Source of the DNA: Actinoplanes aureus
GTDB lineage: Bacteria; Actinomycetota; Actinomycetes; Mycobacteriales; Micromonosporaceae
Length of the DNA: 64,000 bases
Direction of reading: 5' to 3'
NCBI RefSeq assembly: GCF_015704865.1
Contig: NZ_JADQTO010000010.1
Coordinates: 186,001-250,000, forward strand
In this document: positions 9,231 through 18,168 of the stretch, piece after piece
Numbering within the stretch: the first letter of the stretch is position 1
Layout of the letters: each line of letters starts with the position of its first letter
Made by a program: the position numbers and the translations under genes
The notes under the pieces: model-generated
Seen by the model: the letters and a program-made list of their open reading frames with translations, nothing else
Database searches by the model: none
Told to the model about the DNA's origin: nothing

Positions 9231-9485
9231 ATGAGCGACCCGCGAGTCGACGACGAGCTGTCCAGCACGCTGGACGCGGACACCGACACCGAACAGCTCC
9301 GCAACGGCGGGCCGCCGCCGGCCGACGGCGGCATCATGACCACCACCGGCGGCACCGCCGGCCCGGCCAGCTTCCCGGACCGGCCCCGCTCCGGACCCGG
9401 CGTGGCGAACACGACCACCGGCGACGCCACGACCGGTGCCTTGCGGACCCCGGCCGACGAGTACACCAGCGACAGCGCGGGTTAG
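9231..9485 (+). CDS. Small acidic, Gly/Thr-rich hypothetical protein
   Basis: This 84-residue protein is probably largely disordered: acidic at the start (SDPRVDDELSSTLDADTDTEQ), then rich in Gly, Pro and Thr with TTTGG- and TTTGD-like repeats, and without any membrane segment. The ATG at 9231 has a clear GGAGG six nucleotides upstream, which supports a real gene. It ends 4 nt inside the convergent molybdoenzyme gene. I have no functional assignment. Confidence 0.65.
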   Translation: MSDPRVDDELSSTLDADTDTEQLRNGGPPPADGGIMTTTGGTAGPASFPDRPRSGPGVANTTTGDATTGALRTPADEYTSDSAG

Positions 9486-11671
9486 CCCACCGCCTTGACC
9501 TCGACCGGGATGCCGTTCAGCACGCTGTTGCCGGACAGCGGGTCGACGACGAGCTCGTCGGTGAGCAGGTTCGAGTTCACGCCCGGGTGGGCGGCGGCGA
9601 CCGCGATCCGGGTACCCGGTAGGTCGTGCCCCCATCCGTGCGGCAGGCTCACCACCCCGGGCATCACCCGGTCGGTGACCTCGACCCGCGCCGACAGGCC
9701 ACCCGCGCGGGACGTCACCTGCGCCTCGCCGCCGTCCGCCAGGGCGAGCCGGGCGGCGTCCGCCGGGTGCACCTGAAGCGTGCACCGGTCCCGGCCCTTC
9801 ACCAGGGCCGGGACGTTGTGCCCCCAGCTGTTGTTGGACCGCAGATGCCGGCGGCCGATCAGCACCAGGTCGGCGCGGTGCCGGTCCAGCGCACCCCGCA
9901 ACCGGGAGGCCTCGTCACCGATCTCCGGCACATACAGCTCCACCGTGCCGCTGGGTGTCTTGAGCACCTCCGGGACGCGCGGCTGCAACGGCCCGAGGTC
10001 GACGCCGTGCGGGCTGGCCAGCAGCCGGTCCAGCGAGAGTCCGCCGGGCCGGGCGCCGAAGCCGTCACCGTAGGCCCCGGCGCGCAGCGCCACGTCGAGC
10101 AGCCGCTCGGCCGGGCCGTCCCCGCTGACCAGGTGCCGTTTCCCGGCCGCGCCGGCCTTCTCCAGGGCCTGGGTGAGCAGCGCCTCGTGCAGCGTCGTCG
10201 GGTCGGCGCCGGCGCCCCGGCCGGTGACCAGCAGGACCAGCCGGGCCAGGATGTCGCACTCATCCATGCCGGCCGGGTCCGGCGGCAGCACCGGCGGCGA
10301 GTACGCCGCGAAGTTGCGCACCGACAGCGCGAGGAACGCGAAGTCGTAATGCCCCTTGCGGGTGCTGTCAGCCGGCGGCAACACGACGTCGGCGTGCCGG
10401 GTGGTCTCGTTCAGGTACGGATCCACGCTCACCATGAAGTCGAGCCCGCCGAGCGCCCGGTCCAGCCGCCCGCTGTTCGGCGTCGACAGCACCGGGTTGC
10501 CGGCCACCGTGATCAGCGCCCGGATCTGCCCGTCACCGGGGGTCTCGATCTCGTCGGCCAGCGTCGCCACCGGCAGCTCACCCTTGACCTCGGGCAGCCC
10601 GCGGACCCGGCTGTGCCACCGCCCGCCCCGGAACCCCTTGCCGCCGGGCCGGCTGTTCGGCCGCAGATGCGGTGCGAGCGGGAACATCACCCCGCCGGGC
10701 CGGTCCAGGTTGCCGGTGAGCACGTTCACCACGTCGACCAGCCAGCTGGTCAGCGTCCCGAACTCGACCGTGCAGGTGCCGATCCGCCCGTACACGGCGG
10801 CGGTGGGCGCGGCGGCCAGCTCGCGGGCCAGGCCGCGGATCCGCTCGGCCGGCACGTCACAGGCCGCGGTGACCCGCTCCGGCGGGAAGCCGGCGGCCAG
10901 GTCGCGTACCTGCTCGACGCCGGTCACGTGCCCGGCCAGCCGGCCCAGGTCGACCAGGTCCTCGGCGAACAGCGTGTGCACGATCCCGAACAGCAGGAAC
11001 GCGTCCGTCCCGGGCCGGATGAACAGGTGCTCGTCGGCGTGCTCGGCGGTCCGGGTGCGGCGCGGGTCGACCACGATGAACCGGCCGCCGCGCGCCTGGA
11101 TCGCCTTGAGCCGGCCCGGGAAGTCGGCCGCGGTGGCCAGACTGCCGTTGGACTCCCACGGGTTGGCGCCGAGCATCAGCAGCAGATCGGTGCGGTCCAG
11201 GTCGGGCACCGGGATGGTGAGCGGATGGCCGAACAGATAGCCGCAGGACACGTGCTTCGGCATCTGATCGACCGTGCTGGCGGAGAAGATGTTGCGGCTG
11301 CCGACCGCCTTCAGCAGCGGGGCCAGGTAGAGGCCACCGGACATGGTGTGCGCGTTCGGGTTGCCGACGTAGAGCCCGACCGCGTCCCGCCCGTACCGCT
11401 TGGCGATCGGCACCAGGCCGGCCTCGATGGCGGCGAAGGCCTCGTCCCACTCGACCTCGACGTGCCGGCCGTCGCGGCGCACCAGCGGCCGGCTCAGCCG
11501 GTCCGGGTCGCCGGAGAGCTGCCCGAACGTCGCGCCCTTCGGGCACACGAAACCGTGGCTGAAGACGTGCTCGCGGTCGCCGCGCGCGGCGACCACCTCG
11601 CCGTCGGCGACGGTGAGCTCGAGGCCGCAGGCGGCCTCGCACAAAGGACAGGTCCGATACGCCGTGCGCAT
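9482..11671 (-). CDS. Molybdopterin-dependent oxidoreductase (Mo-bisMGD family)
   Basis: From ATG 11671 (GGTGG ribosome site) this is a 729-residue member of the DMSO-reductase superfamily. An N-terminal CPLCEAACG motif plus FVCPKG gives the four Cys of a [4Fe-4S] cluster, followed by the catalytic domains (SASTVDQMPKH, GANPWESNGS, VDPRRTRTAEHAD) and a C-terminal dinucleotide-binding domain (LRSNNSWGHNVPALVKGRD). There is no Tat signal, so it is probably cytoplasmic. No electron-transfer subunit, chaperone or cofactor gene lies nearby, which fits the single-subunit assimilatory-type group. The substrate is unknown. Confidence 0.88.
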   Translation of the reverse strand: MRTAYRTCPLCEAACGLELTVADGEVVAARGDREHVFSHGFVCPKGATFGQLSGDPDRLSRPLVRRDGRHVEVEWDEAFAAIEAGLVPIAKRYGRDAVGLYVGNPNAHTMSGGLYLAPLLKAVGSRNIFSASTVDQMPKHVSCGYLFGHPLTIPVPDLDRTDLLLMLGANPWESNGSLATAADFPGRLKAIQARGGRFIVVDPRRTRTAEHADEHLFIRPGTDAFLLFGIVHTLFAEDLVDLGRLAGHVTGVEQVRDLAAGFPPERVTAACDVPAERIRGLARELAAAPTAAVYGRIGTCTVEFGTLTSWLVDVVNVLTGNLDRPGGVMFPLAPHLRPNSRPGGKGFRGGRWHSRVRGLPEVKGELPVATLADEIETPGDGQIRALITVAGNPVLSTPNSGRLDRALGGLDFMVSVDPYLNETTRHADVVLPPADSTRKGHYDFAFLALSVRNFAAYSPPVLPPDPAGMDECDILARLVLLVTGRGAGADPTTLHEALLTQALEKAGAAGKRHLVSGDGPAERLLDVALRAGAYGDGFGARPGGLSLDRLLASPHGVDLGPLQPRVPEVLKTPSGTVELYVPEIGDEASRLRGALDRHRADLVLIGRRHLRSNNSWGHNVPALVKGRDRCTLQVHPADAARLALADGGEAQVTSRAGGLSARVEVTDRVMPGVVSLPHGWGHDLPGTRIAVAAAHPGVNSNLLTDELVVDPLSGNSVLNGIPVEVKAVG

Positions 11672-11979
11672 GCTGCCACCAGCCTTCCAGGCGGTTACTG
11701 GCGAGTATCCTGCCACGAAATCCAGTTGAACGCCCTTACTTGAAACCCCTTTTCGGTACGAGCGACGGCAGTCTCAGCGAACGTCGGCCGTCCCCGGCTA
11801 CCGCGCGATCCGGGTGCCCGCTCCCGGCCGCCCGGCGGCCGCCGGGCCCAGGCACGTGGCGTTTCCCGGCGGTCGCGCTGAGGCCGTTCCGCGCAGCCGA
11901 TCGCGTGGCCGGCGGAGACGGCCCGATTCCGGCGGGACGGCCGGTCACCCGTACCCCGAATCAGGGTGACCGGACGTGC
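11672..11979. other. 308-nt non-coding gap between molybdoenzyme and mannanase genes
   Basis: The gap holds the upstream region of the molybdoenzyme gene on its left and the mannanase terminator on its right (11941-11973). A short, relatively AT-rich patch at about 11715-11760 is the likeliest place for the molybdoenzyme promoter, but I see no convincing -35/-10 pair. Open frames here have no ribosome site and no recognisable product. Confidence 0.5.
11941..11973 (-). terminator. Hairpin terminator of the mannanase gene
   Basis: Perfect 10-bp arms CCGGTCACCC and GGGTGACCGG flank a 13-nt loop, beginning 6 nt past the mannanase stop codon on the minus strand. No T-tract follows. Confidence 0.7.
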
Positions 11980-13344
11980 TCAGCTTGCCGTGCAGGTCAC
12001 CGCGGGGACGCTGTTGGTGCCGGTCCACGAGCCGAGGAACCCGAAGGACGTGCTGGCGCCGGCGGACAGGCGGCCGTTCCAGCCGGCGTTGCGGGCGGTG
12101 ACCGTGGAGCCGCTGCTGGTCAGGGTGGAGCCCCAGTGGCTGGAGACGGTCTGTCCGTTGGCGTAGGTCCAGGTGACGGTCCAGCCGGTGATGGCGGCGC
12201 CGCCCGCGGTGATCTTGACGTCGCCCTGGAAGCCGCCGGGCCACTGGCCGGTCACTGTGTAGGTGGCGGTGCAGGCGCCGGTCGGAGTGCTCGGCGACGG
12301 GCTCGGCGACGGGCTGCTGGGGGACGGGCTCGGCGAGGACGGAACGCTCGGCGACGGCGAGGACGGGCCGCCGAAGACGGTGGCCTCCCGGGCGGTGGCC
12401 TTGATCCCGTTGGCGCCGTTGAAGATGCGCTCGCCCCAGGTGGTCAGCTGGTCCGGGTTGAAGTTCGTGGCCATGTCCAGGATCGGATCCGTGTTGCCGG
12501 CCCACGACCAGCCCAGATAGCCGAGATCCCGGTTGACCGACTCGGCCAGGATCGTCTCGTGGTCGACCTGGCTGGAGTCGAACCGCCAGCCGAACTCACC
12601 GATCACCAGCGGCCAGCCCCGGCTCTCGAAGTGATCAAGGTAGGCAGTGATAGACGCGGCGGTGTTGAAGACCGCGTACATGTGGATGGAGAGCACCGTG
12701 TTGTCGCGGGTGTCGGCGTCCAGGACCGTCTGGGCGTTGTCGCGCATGACGTACTGCCAGTCCTGGCCCCAGTTCGGCGCGTCGATCATCAGCAGGTGCT
12801 CGAAGCCATTGCTGCGCATCTTCTGGATCGCGGCCACGGTGGCGGCGGTCCACTGGCCGGCGTTGGTGTTGCCGATCGGCTCGTTGCCGATGTTGATGAC
12901 GACGTAGTCCTCCTGGCCGGCGAGCACGCTCTTCAGCCCGATCCAGTAGTCGGCCGCCTGGTCCAGGCTGTACGCCGCGGCGTCCTCGCCGTACCCGGTG
13001 GTGTCGTGGTTCTCCAGCACGCAGATCAGCCGGTTCGCCTTGCACAGGTTGATCACGTTGGTGACGTCGGCCGCGCTGTTCGCGGTCCACCGGCCGCCGC
13101 TGAGCACGACCCGCACGGTGTTGGCACCCTTCGCCTTGATGTCGGCGAACGAGTTCGTCTGGTTGGTGTACCAGGTGTGCATGTGGTTGATCCCGCGCAT
13201 CACGAACTTCTGGCCGTTGGCCTCGACGATGTCGGTGCCGGACACGTGCAGGCCGGTGGCGGCGTACGCGGGCGCGACGTGGAAGAGCACGGATGCGGCG
13301 GCCGCGAGCAGCGCGGCGCTGAGGACGGCGAGTCGGCGTTTCAT
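11980..13344 (-). CDS. Secreted GH5 endo-beta-1,4-mannanase with CBM2
   Basis: This 454-residue enzyme has a Sec signal peptide (about 1-29), a GH5 catalytic barrel (about 31-325), a Ser/Pro linker (about 335-365) and a CBM2 cellulose-binding domain at the end (ACTATYTVTGQWPGGFQGDV). The GINHMHTWY start of the barrel resembles Streptomyces-type mannanases (GH5 subfamily 8, from memory). Likely acid/base is Glu155 in NIGNEP and likely nucleophile Glu250 in VIGEFGW. It should cut mannan held on plant cell walls. ATG 13344 has a GAGGTAGG site, and a perfect LacI-type operator lies 27 nt upstream. Cellulase is the main alternative. Confidence 0.9.
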   Translation of the reverse strand: MKRRLAVLSAALLAAAASVLFHVAPAYAATGLHVSGTDIVEANGQKFVMRGINHMHTWYTNQTNSFADIKAKGANTVRVVLSGGRWTANSAADVTNVINLCKANRLICVLENHDTTGYGEDAAAYSLDQAADYWIGLKSVLAGQEDYVVINIGNEPIGNTNAGQWTAATVAAIQKMRSNGFEHLLMIDAPNWGQDWQYVMRDNAQTVLDADTRDNTVLSIHMYAVFNTAASITAYLDHFESRGWPLVIGEFGWRFDSSQVDHETILAESVNRDLGYLGWSWAGNTDPILDMATNFNPDQLTTWGERIFNGANGIKATAREATVFGGPSSPSPSVPSSPSPSPSSPSPSPSPSTPTGACTATYTVTGQWPGGFQGDVKITAGGAAITGWTVTWTYANGQTVSSHWGSTLTSSGSTVTARNAGWNGRLSAGASTSFGFLGSWTGTNSVPAVTCTAS

Positions 13345-13370
13345 TGACCTACCTCTGGACGGGGGACACT

Positions 13371-13384
13371 TGGGAGCGCTCCCA
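13371..13384. promoter_or_regulatory. CebR-like operator upstream of the mannanase gene
   Basis: TGGGAGCGCTCCCA is a perfect 14-bp palindrome. It matches the operator known for CebR, the cellobiose-responsive LacI-family repressor of actinomycetes. It lies 27 nt upstream of the mannanase ATG, where it could block transcription until cello- or manno-oligosaccharides appear. CebR itself is not identifiable in this window. Confidence 0.8.
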
Positions 13385-13444
13385 TATGAGCGCTCGTTCA
13401 TTGACTCACGTCGTTTAAAGGTTGGCAATGAGCCGCAGGAAAGG

Positions 13445-13484
13445 GCGCGCCCGTCCGGGCACGGGGGAACCGGGACGGGCGCGC
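13445..13484 (-). terminator. Hairpin terminator after the sugar-uptake operon
   Basis: Perfect 12-bp arms GCGCGCCCGTCC and GGACGGGCGCGC flank a 16-nt loop, 77 nt past the GH13 stop. It would insulate the mannanase promoter region from read-through of the operon upstream. Confidence 0.75.
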
Positions 13485-13560
13485 ACCATCCATGATCTTG
13501 GATAGTGAACGATTTGGCAACCCTTCCCCCGGAATCCGACTCTTGCCGCCGCTCGTAGCG

Positions 13561-15132
13561 TTACCGGGCATACCAGGCGGCGGTGGCGCCGGGCAGAGTG
13601 TCACCGCCCAGGGCCGGCACGCTCGCCAGCAGCAGCGGGGCGTGGTGCAGCTCGGCGGGCAGCGGGGCCGGGTCGTCGCCGACGTTCACTACGCAGACGA
13701 AGCCCGGGTCACGGCGGAAGGCCAGCACGTTCTCCTCCGAGGGCAGCCAGGTCAGGTCGCCGGCGCCGAGAGCCGGGAGGTCGCGGCGGTGCCGCAGGGC
13801 CGTGCGGTACAGGGTGAGCATCGAGTCCGGGTCGCCGTCCTGGTGTTCCACCGAGACCCAGGCCCATTCGTCCGGCTGGGGCAACCAGGAGGCGGCGCCC
13901 GGGCCGAAGCCGTACGAGGGTGACGTGCCGGACCAGGGCAGCGGCACCCGGCAGCCGTCCCGCCCCCGGTCGGCACCCCGGGTACGCACGAACGTCGGGT
14001 CCCGCCGCACCGCGTCCGGCAGGTCCTCCACCTCCGGCAGGCCGAGCTCCTCACCCTGGTACACGTACGCCCCGCCGGGCAGCGCCAGCATCAGCAACGC
14101 CGCCGCCCGGGCCCGCCGCAGGCCCAGCTCGCCGCCGCCGTACCGGGTGACGTGCCGGACCACGTCGTGATTGGACAGCACCCAGGTCGCCGGTGCGCCG
14201 ACCGCCAGCAGGTGCCCGATGCTGTCGTCGATGGCCGTACGCAATCCTTTCGCCGACCACGGTGCCAGCAGGAAGGTGAAGTTGAAGGCGGTGTGCAGCT
14301 CGTCCGCGCGCAGGTAGCGGGCGAGCCGGCTGAGACTCTGCACCCACACCTCGCCGACGAAGACCCGATCCCCGGGGTATCCGTCGGCCAGCACCCGCCA
14401 GGACCGGTAGACGTCGTGCACCTCGTCGAGATCCCAGTGCGGGTGGCCTTCCGGCGCCGGGCCGACCGCGATCTGCTTCTCCCCCAGGTCCGGCATCTGC
14501 GGGTCCTTGGCCAGCCCGTGCGCCACGTCGATGCGGAACCCGTCGGCGCCCAGGTCGAACCAGAACCGCAGGATGTCCTCGAACTCGGCCCGTACCTCGT
14601 CGTTGGTCCAGTCCAGGTCGGGCTGCTCGGGCGCGAACAGGTGCAGATACCACTGGGCATCGACCCGGGTCCAGGCCCGGCCGCCGAACATGCTGATCCA
14701 GTTGTTCGGCGGCAACGCGCCGTCCGGGCCCCGGCCGTCGCGGAACAGGTAGCGGGCGCGCGCCCGGCTGCCGCGCGGCGAGGCCAGCGCCTCGACGAAC
14801 CAGGGGTGCATGTCGGAGGTGTGGTTCGGCACCAGGTCGAGGATGATCCGCAGCCCCAGGTCGTGGGCGTCGCGGATCAGCGCGGCGGCGTCGTCCAGGG
14901 TGCCGAACCGCGGGTCCACGTCCCGGTAGTCGGCGACGTCGTAGCCGTTGTCCGCCTGCGGCGACGGGTAGAACGGGTTCAGCCAGACGGCGTCGACGCC
15001 CAGGTCACGCAGGTACGGCAGGCGGGACCGGACACCGGGCAGGTCCCCGATCCCGTCGCCGTCGGAGTCGGCGAAGCTCCACACGTACACCTGGTAGATG
15101 ACCGCGTGTCGCCACCAGGCCGGATCGGTCAC
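13561..15132 (-). CDS. GH13 alpha-glucosidase / oligo-1,6-glucosidase type, cytoplasmic
   Basis: This 523-residue GH13 enzyme has no signal peptide. The four conserved regions are present: DLVPNHTSD, GFRIDVAHG (nucleophile Asp202), VGEVWV (acid/base Glu261) and LSNHDV (Asp323). A GDGIGDLPG loop and the overall length point to the exo-acting alpha-glucosidase group and not to endo-amylases. It is the last gene of the binding protein - permease - permease - ATPase - hydrolase operon; its GTG overlaps the ATPase stop (GTGA). It should release glucose from the alpha-glucosides brought in by that transporter. Confidence 0.92.
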   Translation of the reverse strand: MTDPAWWRHAVIYQVYVWSFADSDGDGIGDLPGVRSRLPYLRDLGVDAVWLNPFYPSPQADNGYDVADYRDVDPRFGTLDDAAALIRDAHDLGLRIILDLVPNHTSDMHPWFVEALASPRGSRARARYLFRDGRGPDGALPPNNWISMFGGRAWTRVDAQWYLHLFAPEQPDLDWTNDEVRAEFEDILRFWFDLGADGFRIDVAHGLAKDPQMPDLGEKQIAVGPAPEGHPHWDLDEVHDVYRSWRVLADGYPGDRVFVGEVWVQSLSRLARYLRADELHTAFNFTFLLAPWSAKGLRTAIDDSIGHLLAVGAPATWVLSNHDVVRHVTRYGGGELGLRRARAAALLMLALPGGAYVYQGEELGLPEVEDLPDAVRRDPTFVRTRGADRGRDGCRVPLPWSGTSPSYGFGPGAASWLPQPDEWAWVSVEHQDGDPDSMLTLYRTALRHRRDLPALGAGDLTWLPSEENVLAFRRDPGFVCVVNVGDDPAPLPAELHHAPLLLASVPALGGDTLPGATAAWYAR

Positions 15133-16361
15133 CGAGCCTGTTCCATCCGCTCGGCGAGTTCCTCCTGTTCGAGCCGGGCCAGGTCGGCGGCAGCGGCCTC
15201 GTCGCGAGTCAGGTTCTCCCCGCTACGCGGTTCAAACAGGTGCATCCGGCGGGTGTCGGCCCAGAACTCGCCCTCGTGGTTCTCCCGCAGCCGGCTCATC
15301 GCGTCGATCGAGATGATCAGCTGGCTGCGCAGCGCCTCGCTGTCCAGTTCGGCGGCCAGTTCGGCGAGTTGCTCGGCCACCTCCGGGTTCGACTCGAACG
15401 GGATGTACGCGTACTGCGAGTCGCCGAGCCACTCGGTGACGTCGACCTGGGCCCGGAACACCACACCCTTCTCCCGTTTGGCGGCATCGAGCACGCGGGC
15501 GTCCTCGAAGTGCTCGGGCCGGATGCCGGCGACCAGCAGCTGCCCGTCGGTGACCTTCTCCGCCACGACCGCCGGCAGGTCCGTCTCGAGGAACGGGAGC
15601 TTCAGCCGCTGCCCGGAGACGACCGCGGGCAGGAAGTTCATCGGCGGGGAACCGATGAAGCCTGCGACGAACATGTTGACCGGCTGCTCGTACAGCTCGC
15701 GCGGCGACGCCACCTGCTGCAACAGCCCGCGCCGCAGCACCGCGACCCGGTCGCCGAGGGTCATCGCCTCGGTCTGATCGTGGGTGACGTACACCGTGGT
15801 GGTGCCGAGCCGGCGCTGCATCCGGGAGATCTCGGTACGCATCTGCCCGCGCAGTTTCGCGTCCAGGTTGGACAGCGGCTCGTCGAACAGGAACGCGTTG
15901 ACCTGCCGGACGATGGCCCGGCCCATGGCGACCCGCTGCCGCTGACCGCCGGAGAGGTTGGCCGGTTTGCGGTCCAGGTGCTCGTTGAGCTCCAGCATCG
16001 AGGCCGCGTCGCGTACCCGTTTCTGGATCTCGTCCTCCTTGAGGCCCTTCTGCAGCCGCAGCGGGAAGGCGATGTTCTCGAAGACGGTCAGGTGCGGGTA
16101 GAGCGCGTAGTTCTGGAAGACCATGGACAGGTTGCGGTCCCGGGGCGCCTTCTCGTTGACCCGGTCACCGCCGATCACCATGTCGCCGGAAGTGATGTCC
16201 TCCAACCCGACGATCATGCGGAGCAGCGTCGACTTACCACACCCGGACGGGCCGACCAGGATCATGAACTCGCCGTCGGCGATGTCGAGGCTGATGTCGT
16301 TCACCGCTTTGAAGCCGTCGCCGTACTCCTTGACGATGTTGCGCATCTCGATGCCTGCCAT
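15129..16361 (-). CDS. Sugar ABC transporter ATPase, MsmK/UgpC/SugC type
   Basis: This 410-residue CUT1-family ATPase has Walker A (GPSGCGKST), Q-loop (VFQNYALYPH), signature (LSGGQRQR), Walker B (AFLFDEPLSNLD) and switch His (VTHDQTEA), followed by the C-terminal regulatory OB/TOBE domain (about 240-375). A long acidic helical tail (about 375-410) is unusual. It lies 12 nt after the second permease gene and overlaps the glucosidase gene by 4 nt. It energises uptake of the sugar bound by the lipoprotein of this operon. Confidence 0.93.
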   Translation of the reverse strand: MAGIEMRNIVKEYGDGFKAVNDISLDIADGEFMILVGPSGCGKSTLLRMIVGLEDITSGDMVIGGDRVNEKAPRDRNLSMVFQNYALYPHLTVFENIAFPLRLQKGLKEDEIQKRVRDAASMLELNEHLDRKPANLSGGQRQRVAMGRAIVRQVNAFLFDEPLSNLDAKLRGQMRTEISRMQRRLGTTTVYVTHDQTEAMTLGDRVAVLRRGLLQQVASPRELYEQPVNMFVAGFIGSPPMNFLPAVVSGQRLKLPFLETDLPAVVAEKVTDGQLLVAGIRPEHFEDARVLDAAKREKGVVFRAQVDVTEWLGDSQYAYIPFESNPEVAEQLAELAAELDSEALRSQLIISIDAMSRLRENHEGEFWADTRRMHLFEPRSGENLTRDEAAAADLARLEQEELAERMEQAR

Positions 16362-16373
16362 GAGAAGTCCCTT

Positions 16374-17204
16374 TCAGCCCTTGACGGCGCCGGACGTCAG
16401 GCCGGCCACGATCTTGCGTTGGAAGAGCAGCACGAGGATGACCACCGGGATCGTGACCACCACTGCGGCGGCCGCGATCGGAGCGGTCGGCTGGGAGAAC
16501 TGCGAGGCGCCCTGGAAGAAGGCGAGGGCGGCGGGCACCGGCCGGGCCGCCTCGCTGGAGGTGAGCGTGATGCCGAAGACGAAGTCGTTCCAGACCGCGA
16601 AGAAGGTCAGGATCGCCGCGGTGAACACGCCCGGCGCGGCCAGCGGCACGATCACCCGGCGGAACGCCTGCCACGCGGTGGCGCCGTCCACCTGGGCGGC
16701 CTGCTCCATCTCCCAGGGGATCTCCCGGAAGAAGGCCGCCAGCACGTAGACCGCCAGCGGCAGCGAATAGGAGAGGTACGGGATGATCAGGCCGAGCCAC
16801 GTGTCGTAGAGGCCGATGTTGCGCCACAGGTTGAACAGCGGCGTGGCGATCGCGATCACCGGGAAGACGGTGATGGCCAGGGCCACCCCGAGGACCAGGC
16901 GCTTGCCGGGGAACTCCAGGCGGGAGATCGCGTACGCGGCCAGGGTCGCCAGGATCACCGAGATGGTGGTGGCGATCAGGGCCATCCCGACCGAGTTGCG
17001 CAGCGCCGTGGTGAACAGGTCGGACGCGAACACGGTCCGGTAGTTCGCCCAGCTCCACACGGTCGGCAGGAACGACTTGTTGGTGATGTCGTCGCCCTCC
17101 TTGAAGGACAGCGACACGATCCAGAAGACCGGGATGATCGCGTACAGGATGACCAGGATCGCCCCGACCACCCAAGCGATCTGGACTTGCCGGCTGGCCT
17201 TCAC
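16374..17204 (-). CDS. Sugar ABC permease, MalG type
   Basis: This 276-residue CUT1 permease has six predicted helices and the EAA loop (EQAAQVDGATAWQAFRRVIVPLAAPG) that docks on the ATPase. It begins with GTG 17204, overlapping the stop of the MalF-type gene (GTGA). Together they form the membrane channel of the alpha-glucoside-type uptake system. Confidence 0.93.
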   Translation of the reverse strand: MKASRQVQIAWVVGAILVILYAIIPVFWIVSLSFKEGDDITNKSFLPTVWSWANYRTVFASDLFTTALRNSVGMALIATTISVILATLAAYAISRLEFPGKRLVLGVALAITVFPVIAIATPLFNLWRNIGLYDTWLGLIIPYLSYSLPLAVYVLAAFFREIPWEMEQAAQVDGATAWQAFRRVIVPLAAPGVFTAAILTFFAVWNDFVFGITLTSSEAARPVPAALAFFQGASQFSQPTAPIAAAAVVVTIPVVILVLLFQRKIVAGLTSGAVKG

Positions 17205-18160
17205 TTGCGATCACCCCTCGCCTGCGACAGGTCGGTCTTGAACACCTTGAGGAACAGGAACGCGATGAGGACGACCAGGATCGCGAGGATGACGCTGACC
17301 GCCGAGCCGAGGCCGATCATGACCCGGCTGATCGTCTGCCGGTACGCCAGGAACGACAGCGTCTCGGTGTTCTGCGCACCGGCGGTCATGATGAAGATGC
17401 TGTCGAAGATCCGGAACGCGTCGAGCGTGCGGAACAGCAGCGCCACCATGATGGCCGCCTTCATGTTCGGCAGGATCACCCGCTTCACCCGCTGCCACGC
17501 CTTGGCGCCGTCGACCTTGGCCGCTTCCAGGTAGTCGTCCGGGATCTGCGCCAGGCCGGCGAGCAGCAGCAGCGACATGAACGGCGTGGTCTTCCAGATC
17601 TCCGCGACGCAGACCGCGAACAGGGCCGACCAGGTGCCGCCGAACCAGTCGAACTCACCGAGACCCAGCATCGGGTTGACGAAGCCGTACGTGTTGCTGA
17701 ACGCGTAGGCCCAGGCGTACGCGGATACCACCGTGATGATCCCGTACGGGACCAGGATGGCGGTCCGCAACGGGGTGCGCAGGTAGAGCGCCCGGTGCAT
17801 CACCATGGCCAGCGCGAACCCGAGCACCAGCTCGACCGCGACGGTGACCACGGTGATCAGCGTGGTGATGCCGAACTGCTGCCAGAACAGCGCGTCGGTC
17901 AGGATCATCCCGTAGTTGCCGAGGCCGATGAAGTCACGCCCGGCCGGGTCGGTCAACCGGTAGTCGAACAGGGACAGCCAGATCGCGTTGAGAATCGGAT
18001 AACCGGTCACCGCCACCATGACGATGAACGCCGGCCCGGCGAGCAGCCAGCCCAGGTTGCGTTCGTGGCGGCTCCGGTCGGTGAGCCGGACCTTGCGGCG
18101 GGCGGGCTTGGTGACCGGGGCGTCTTGCGAGGCCGCGGACGCGGACGTCGTGATGCTCAC
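17201..18160 (-). CDS. Sugar ABC permease, MalF type
   Basis: This 319-residue CUT1 permease has a cytoplasmic Lys/Arg-rich N-terminal tail (about 35 residues), six or seven helices and the EAA loop (LEAAKVDGAKAWQRVKRVILPNMK). GTG 18160 follows an AGGAGGGG ribosome site and lies 8 nt after the binding-protein gene. It pairs with the MalG-type permease. The resemblance is to LpqY-SugABC and to alpha-glucoside/trehalose transporters; the exact sugar is not determinable from sequence alone. Confidence 0.92.
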   Translation of the reverse strand: MSITTSASAASQDAPVTKPARRKVRLTDRSRHERNLGWLLAGPAFIVMVAVTGYPILNAIWLSLFDYRLTDPAGRDFIGLGNYGMILTDALFWQQFGITTLITVVTVAVELVLGFALAMVMHRALYLRTPLRTAILVPYGIITVVSAYAWAYAFSNTYGFVNPMLGLGEFDWFGGTWSALFAVCVAEIWKTTPFMSLLLLAGLAQIPDDYLEAAKVDGAKAWQRVKRVILPNMKAAIMVALLFRTLDAFRIFDSIFIMTAGAQNTETLSFLAYRQTISRVMIGLGSAVSVILAILVVLIAFLFLKVFKTDLSQARGDRK

Positions 18161-18168
18161 AGCCCCTC

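Noticed and set aside
9626..11743. A 705-codon open frame on the plus strand
   Set aside because: Antisense to the molybdoenzyme gene, low-complexity product, no ribosome site.
12290..12370. A tandem DNA repeat (CTCGGCGACGGG units)
   Set aside because: These repeats encode the Ser/Pro linker of the mannanase and are explained by the protein.
11740..13347. A 535-codon open frame on the plus strand
   Set aside because: It covers a non-coding gap and the antisense of the mannanase gene; composition is unlike a protein.
13561..15132. Trehalose synthase
   Set aside because: The GH13 domain is too short and lacks the long C-terminal region; an alpha-glucosidase fits length and context better.
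15240..17534. A 764-codon open frame on the plus strand
   Set aside because: Antisense to the sugar ABC genes; product is basic and repetitive without domains.
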